The position numbers were made by a program, and so were the translations under genes. From the NCBI GenBank assembly GCA_028688175.1, contig JAQTYS010000030.1, positions 1 through 16,248 of the forward strand: a DNA stretch of 16,248 nucleotides, written 5' to 3'. Of this stretch, positions 13,291 to 16,248 are shown piece by piece. Every line of letters starts with the position of its first letter. The stretch's first letter is position 1. The notes beneath the pieces are model-generated. The model did not search any database, was not told the DNA's origin, and was given only the letters and a program-made list of their open reading frames with translations. Source of the DNA: Methanothrix sp. (lineage in GTDB: Archaea > Halobacteriota > Methanosarcinia > Methanotrichales > Methanotrichaceae).

Positions 13291-13350
13291 CTCTCCGGCC
13301 CGCCTGCCCGCGCCCACGCGCGCCCGCCCGGCTCCCGTGAGTCTTTTTCC
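13291..13350. repeat. GC-rich dispersed repeat, copy 3
   Basis: It shares GGCCCGCCTGCCCG, GCCCACGCGCG and CCGCCCGG with the other copies, with four fewer bases in the CG run, and ends in CCCGTGAGTCTTTTTCC like copy 1. The second AbrB-type fragment begins directly after it. On the left, GCCGCTCTCCGG resembles GCCGCTCCCGGG of copy 1, so the repeat unit is about 65-70 nt. Confidence 0.7.
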
Positions 13351-13353
13351 AAA

Positions 13354-13473
13354 GAGAACGATGAAGTGGAAGTTGGGCCCAAGAACGGAAAAGTGATAGT
13401 CAAGCCGCTAATCGGTGCAGCCGAGTTCAAGCAGGAATTGAAAGGCTGCATGGAGAACTTGAAGATATCCTAA
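13354..13473 (+). pseudogene. C-terminal part of an AbrB/MazE-type antitoxin, fragment 2
   Basis: It reads ENDEVEVGPKNGKVIVKPLI then GAAEFKQELKGCMENLKIS and stop at 13471-13473. It aligns with fragment 1 over DEV(D/E)VG...IVK.LI..AEFK.E(V/L)KGC, with strong DNA similarity. The tail that reads IDPLEAK in fragment 1 is cut short. No start codon or N-terminal strands are present; a GC-rich repeat takes their place. This suggests a broken tandem duplicate of an antitoxin gene. Confidence 0.65.
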
Positions 13474-13476
13474 TCC

Positions 13477-13836
13477 TTAGAAGCTGATGGTCGAGTCTGC
13501 ATCCAAAGCCAAGTCGTTAAGAGTTCCAGCGCCTGCGATCTTGGCCTCTGGTATAAACTCACCTCTGGCAATTCCTAGGAGCTGGGTGCTCTGCTCGCAG
13601 ATGTACATCTTCACGCCGGAAGCTAGGGCCTGGTCAATGACCTCTTTGAGGGAAGGAAAGCTTCCTATCTTGATCTTCTCAGCCTCTCCTTTCTTCATTG
13701 CAGTTATGCCCTTGATCATGAAGAATATGGAGGCCTCTGCATCCATCGCCCGAGCTGTCATGCCCAAAATAAAGGGTGCATAAAGTCTCTCCGGAGTATC
13801 CAGTCCGCTGGTTTGAACATAAAGGATTTTGCTCAT
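13477..13836 (-). CDS. DsrE-family sulfur-carrier-like protein
   Basis: A 119-residue protein starting MSKILYVQTSGLDTPERLYA, the first strand and loop of DsrE/TusD-like folds. A conserved cysteine lies in VKMYICEQSTQLLG, and the LIADGVxxYxC-like pattern matches the peroxiredoxin-like DsrE group. These proteins are thought to pass persulfide sulfur or act in redox sulfur handling in the cytoplasm; the exact role in methanogens is not settled. The start is chosen at ATG 13836, with GGTGATC directly upstream as ribosome-binding site. The open frame extends upstream only because it is joined in frame to a decayed TusA gene, the usual partner of DsrE proteins. Confidence 0.8.
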   Translation of the reverse strand: MSKILYVQTSGLDTPERLYAPFILGMTARAMDAEASIFFMIKGITAMKKGEAEKIKIGSFPSLKEVIDQALASGVKMYICEQSTQLLGIARGEFIPEAKIAGAGTLNDLALDADSTISF

Positions 13837-14055
13837 AATACGATCACCATCATAAGTTTTTTCGCTATTGTGCTCTCTTACTTCAAGCTGAAGGACCTCG
13901 TGGCCGGCCCTCTTGGCCCAGCGGGTGATATCCTCCTCGGCGGCAGGATCGTCCGCTTCTACTTTCAGAACCTGCCCCAACTCTATGTTCTCAATCTCTT
14001 CTCATCTATCTCGCTCCTCCGGAAAGCTTAATCTCATCCCTTGCACCACCAACAT
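13837..14055 (-). pseudogene. tusA: Decayed TusA-family sulfur carrier
   Basis: The frame from ATG 14055 reads MLVVQGMRLSFPEERDR, meets TGA at 14002-14004, and continues EEIENIELGQVLKVEADDPA, AEEDITRWAKRAGHEVLQLE into the DsrE gene. Total length of about 73 codons is that of TusA. The second half is a clear TusA fold (GQVLKVEADDPAAEEDI, W.K.AGHEVLQ). The first half should carry the persulfide cysteine in CPxP, but the matching place reads LSFPEE, so the cysteine is replaced by Phe. With both a nonsense codon and a lost catalytic residue, this is best called a pseudogene; a truncated product from TTG 13980 is possible. Confidence 0.7.
14021..14032 (+). promoter_or_regulatory. BRE/TATA-like element before the reductase gene
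   Basis: GGAAAG (BRE-like) followed by CTTAAT lies about 28 nt before the GTG start at 14058. The spacing would put the transcript start at or next to the GTG, and no ribosome-binding site is visible, so a leaderless mRNA is likely. The element lies inside the decayed tusA on the other strand. Confidence 0.35.
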
Positions 14056-14057
14056 TC

Positions 14058-15218
14058 GTGAAATGCGATGTTCTGGTAGTGGGCGCTTCGCCCGCCGGTC
14101 TGATGGCTGCCATCTCTGCCGCAAAAGGCGGGGCCGAGGTAATATTATTGGAGAAGGATCTGGCTGGGCTCGATCACACCGCAAATACCCTCTTTGAAGG
14201 AATGGCCGCAGCTTCCGGTGTCAAGGTGGAGGACTGCTACCTGATGAAAGAGCTGGAGGGCATGCGCATTATTTCTCCTTCCGGTAAGGGAGCTTCTATT
14301 CCTGCCAAAGGCTATTTCATTGACCGGAAAAAATTCGATGAGCACTACCTGGATCTCGCGCAAAGCAGCGGTGTTACTCTGCTGGCCGCCGCCGCCAAAA
14401 AATCCAGGCTGCAAGGCAGCCGCAGAACTGTATCCTTAAATGAGGACGAGATTGAGGCCAAGGTTGTGGTGGATGCCTCTGGCGTCTCTTCCAGCCTGGC
14501 CGGGCAGGCGGGTTTGAAAGCAATGCGCCACCCTGAGGATATCGCCTGGGCCATGGAAGCTGATATTGAGCATCCGGGCCTTGGCGAGGAGATGTTCTTT
14601 CAATACTGGATCGGCAGCATGGCGCCCGGCTGGAAGGCCACCTTCTCGCCTGCTGGTGGTGATCGGGCCACACTGGGCGTCTTTGTACGCGGCCAGGGCC
14701 AGAATGTCCAGCCCTATTTCCGCAAATTCTTGAAGCTCTTCAAGGCCTACAAAGCCTCGCAGTACAGGGATATTGAGATGATGAAGATTTTATCCGTGCG
14801 CAGAGGTGGCGATCCGATCTGCGTTCTGCCTGGCGAGATTGTTGCCGACTCTCTGATGGTTACGGGAGGGGCTGCCGGGCAGAGCGGTCTTGCCTACAGC
14901 ATGCGGGCCGGCACTATCTGCGGCAGCGTGGCAGGAGAGGCAGCCTTGGCCGGGGATGTATCCCGTCAAGCTCTTTCCAGGTATGAGCAGCTCTGGAAGA
15001 GGGAGTTCTACTGGCAGTACCGCATGGGCAGAGCATCTCTGCAGACCCTCTCCATGATGAAAGATGCAGAGATCGATAGGCTTGTTCACGGTTTATCTGG
15101 AAAAAGGCTCGTCTCTGATGGCTCATTTGCACAAAAGGCTGCCTACGCCGCTGGCATCGTCCTGCTCTCCCGGCCCAGGACAGTGCTCGATCTGGCAATG
15201 AATCTGATGCGAGGATAA
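14058..15218 (+). CDS. FAD-dependent geranylgeranyl-reductase-family protein
   Basis: A 386-residue flavoprotein. The N-terminus KCDVLVVGASPAGLMAAISA is the FAD-binding βαβ fold (GxSPAG variant), with LLEKD ending the second strand. VVVDASGVSS (about residue 140) and SLMVTGGAAGQSGLAYSMRA (about residue 285) are the further FAD-contact motifs of the geranylgeranyl reductase / p-hydroxybenzoate hydroxylase group. PGWKATFSPAGGDRATLGVF matches the substrate-domain strand. Archaeal members saturate the isoprenoid chains of membrane lipids or menaquinone-like quinones. Methanogens often carry several paralogues, so the substrate is uncertain. The C-terminal third is helical. The start is GTG 14058; the gene stands alone and converges on a TPR gene 12 nt away. 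Confidence 0.8.
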   Translation: MKCDVLVVGASPAGLMAAISAAKGGAEVILLEKDLAGLDHTANTLFEGMAAASGVKVEDCYLMKELEGMRIISPSGKGASIPAKGYFIDRKKFDEHYLDLAQSSGVTLLAAAAKKSRLQGSRRTVSLNEDEIEAKVVVDASGVSSSLAGQAGLKAMRHPEDIAWAMEADIEHPGLGEEMFFQYWIGSMAPGWKATFSPAGGDRATLGVFVRGQGQNVQPYFRKFLKLFKAYKASQYRDIEMMKILSVRRGGDPICVLPGEIVADSLMVTGGAAGQSGLAYSMRAGTICGSVAGEAALAGDVSRQALSRYEQLWKREFYWQYRMGRASLQTLSMMKDAEIDRLVHGLSGKRLVSDGSFAQKAAYAAGIVLLSRPRTVLDLAMNLMRG

Positions 15219-15230
15219 ACTAGGGTTGGG

Positions 15231-16248
15231 TTATGTGTTTTGGGTGCAGATCAAATCCAATTCAGAGAGCTTCATTTCAATCGTCTTCTTGATCTCAGGC
15301 AGATCCAACTTTGTTGAGATCTCATTCGCCTGCCCATAAGCCTGCCTTGCTCTCTTGCAATTACCGGTCCGATCTTCTGCTTCAGCCAGAGTCTTATAGG
15401 TAGATCCGAGAACGATCTGTGTCTCTGCATATTGCATTGGGAAATCATCGAGAGTGCTGATCTTGAGAGCCTCCTCGCAGGCTTCGATAGCCTTTTGGCA
15501 GTTCGTTTCCCTGTCCTCGACCTCGGCCAGAGTTTGATATGCATTGCCGAGATTGTTTTGCGTCGTGGCGTATTGCATTGGGAAATCGTCGAGAGTTCTG
15601 ATCTTGAGAGCATCCTGATAGGCTTTGATAGCCTTCTTGGAGTTCTCGGCCTTGTCCTCGACCTCTGCTAGAGTTCCATATGCATTTCCGAGATTGTTTT
15701 GCGTCATAGCATAGTCCATGGGGAAATCGTCGAGAGTGCTGATCTTGAGAGCATCCTGGTAAGCCTCGATAGCTTTTTGGCAGTTCGTTGCCTTATCCTC
15801 GACCTCGGCCAAGATTCTATACGCATTTCCGAGATTGTTTTGCGTCATGGCATAGTCCATGGGGAAATCGTTGAGAGTGCTGATCTTGAGAGCATCCTGG
15901 TAGGACTCGATAGCTTTTTTGCAATTCTCTGCCTTGTCCTCGACCTGAGCCAAGATCGCATATGCATTGCCGAGGTTGTTTTGCGTCATGGCATAATCCA
16001 TGGGGAAATGGTCGAAAGATCTGACCTTGAGAGCATCCTGGAAGGCCTCGATAGCTTTTTTGCAGTTCTCGGCCTTGTCCTTGACCTCGGCCAGAATTCT
16101 ATATGCATTTCCGAGATTGTTTTGCGTCATGGCATAATCCATAGGGAAATCGTCGAGAGTTCTGATCTTGAGAGCATCCTGGTAGGCCTCGATAGCTTTT
16201 TTGCAGTTCTCGGCCTTGTCCTTGACCTCGGCCCGCGTTTGGTATGCA
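15231..16248 (-). CDS. TPR-repeat protein, N-terminal end outside the window
   Basis: The minus-strand frame is open from the right edge to TAA at 15231, at least 338 residues. It is made of 47-residue TPR units with the consensus DYAMTQNNLGNAYRILAEVE, DKAENCKKAIEAYQDALKIS, TLDDFPM. There are five near-identical units, then two increasingly diverged ones, and a short cap (KLDLPEIKKTIEMKLSELDL). The unit length is longer than the 34 residues of a classical TPR and matches the kinesin-light-chain-like or 42-residue-class TPRs. No enzymatic domain is in the visible part; in related architectures such repeats often follow a CHAT or NTPase domain, which would lie beyond the window. Probably a protein-binding scaffold. 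Confidence 0.85.
   Translation of the reverse strand, partial: AYQTRAEVKDKAENCKKAIEAYQDALKIRTLDDFPMDYAMTQNNLGNAYRILAEVKDKAENCKKAIEAFQDALKVRSFDHFPMDYAMTQNNLGNAYAILAQVEDKAENCKKAIESYQDALKISTLNDFPMDYAMTQNNLGNAYRILAEVEDKATNCQKAIEAYQDALKISTLDDFPMDYAMTQNNLGNAYGTLAEVEDKAENSKKAIKAYQDALKIRTLDDFPMQYATTQNNLGNAYQTLAEVEDRETNCQKAIEACEEALKISTLDDFPMQYAETQIVLGSTYKTLAEAEDRTGNCKRARQAYGQANEISTKLDLPEIKKTIEMKLSELDLICTQNT
15540..16248. repeat. 141-bp tandem DNA repeats inside the TPR gene
   Basis: The marker GATTGTTTTG (or GGTTGTTTTG) recurs at 15551, 15692, 15833, 15974 and 16115, exactly 141 bp apart, with the sequence between copies nearly identical at the DNA level, including synonymous sites. The array continues to the right edge. 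It encodes one 47-residue TPR unit per copy. Confidence 0.9.

Noticed and set aside
11501..13350. GC-rich repeats as a CRISPR array
   Set aside because: Copies are 500-1200 nt apart, not regularly spaced, and no cas gene is present.
14002..14004. TGA in the TusA remnant as selenocysteine
   Set aside because: The TGA is not at the position of the CPxP cysteine, TGA is a normal stop for several genes here, and no SECIS-like element was noticed.
15231..16248. 141-bp repeats as a non-coding satellite
   Set aside because: The frame is open throughout and each copy encodes a clear TPR unit.
1..16248. tRNA, rRNA or complete insertion sequence
   Set aside because: No tRNA cloverleaf, rRNA motif or transposase was seen on either strand by reading; a dedicated scan could not be run.

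Overview
The window looks like chromosome of a methanogenic archaeon of the Methanosarcinales, most likely a Methanothrix (Methanosaeta) relative. Evidence: a cysteate synthase (coenzyme M biosynthesis), a geranylgeranyl-reductase-type flavoprotein (archaeal lipids), BRE/TATA-like promoters with near-leaderless spacing, and long TPR and HEAT repeat proteins. The genus is an inference; I could not search a database.

Layout. 1-1407 (minus) holds a TPR protein that runs off the left edge and has a damaged 5' end. 1408-1781 is mostly non-coding, with two hairpins and one possible small membrane peptide. 1782-2434 (minus) is an intact VapBC-type toxin-antitoxin pair. 2599-4906 (minus) holds four small exported proteins; three are paralogues with DPxTG/Y-rich C-terminal repeats, and two of these share a duplicated promoter. 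4903-5418 (minus) is an XRE-type regulator with a PrpR_N-like sensor domain. It is divergent from the four-gene plus-strand operon at 5609-9003: cysteate synthase, a stand-alone ABC ATPase, a G3E GTPase and a 4Fe-4S protein. The first three genes overlap by 4 nt and the fourth follows after 10 nt. The divergent intergenic region has two perfect palindromes flanking a BRE/TATA.

9024-10865 (minus) is a HEAT-repeat protein interrupted by an in-frame TAG. 11039-13473 is a gene graveyard: a frameshifted MNT nucleotidyltransferase, an orphan HicB, a copied fragment of the Fe-S gene, a doubly frameshifted HepT, two AbrB-type antitoxin tails and a VapC stub. Three copies of a very GC-rich repeat lie between these remnants. 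13477-14055 (minus) is a DsrE protein preceded in frame by a decayed TusA. 14058-15218 (plus) is the FAD-dependent reductase. 15231-16248 (minus) is a second TPR protein, built from near-identical 141-bp repeats, running off the right edge.

The best candidate for an undescribed system is the ABC ATPase / G3E GTPase / Fe-S trio translationally coupled to cysteate synthase. It looks like a metallocentre assembly or activation module tied to coenzyme M metabolism. Its function is inferred from domains and context only.
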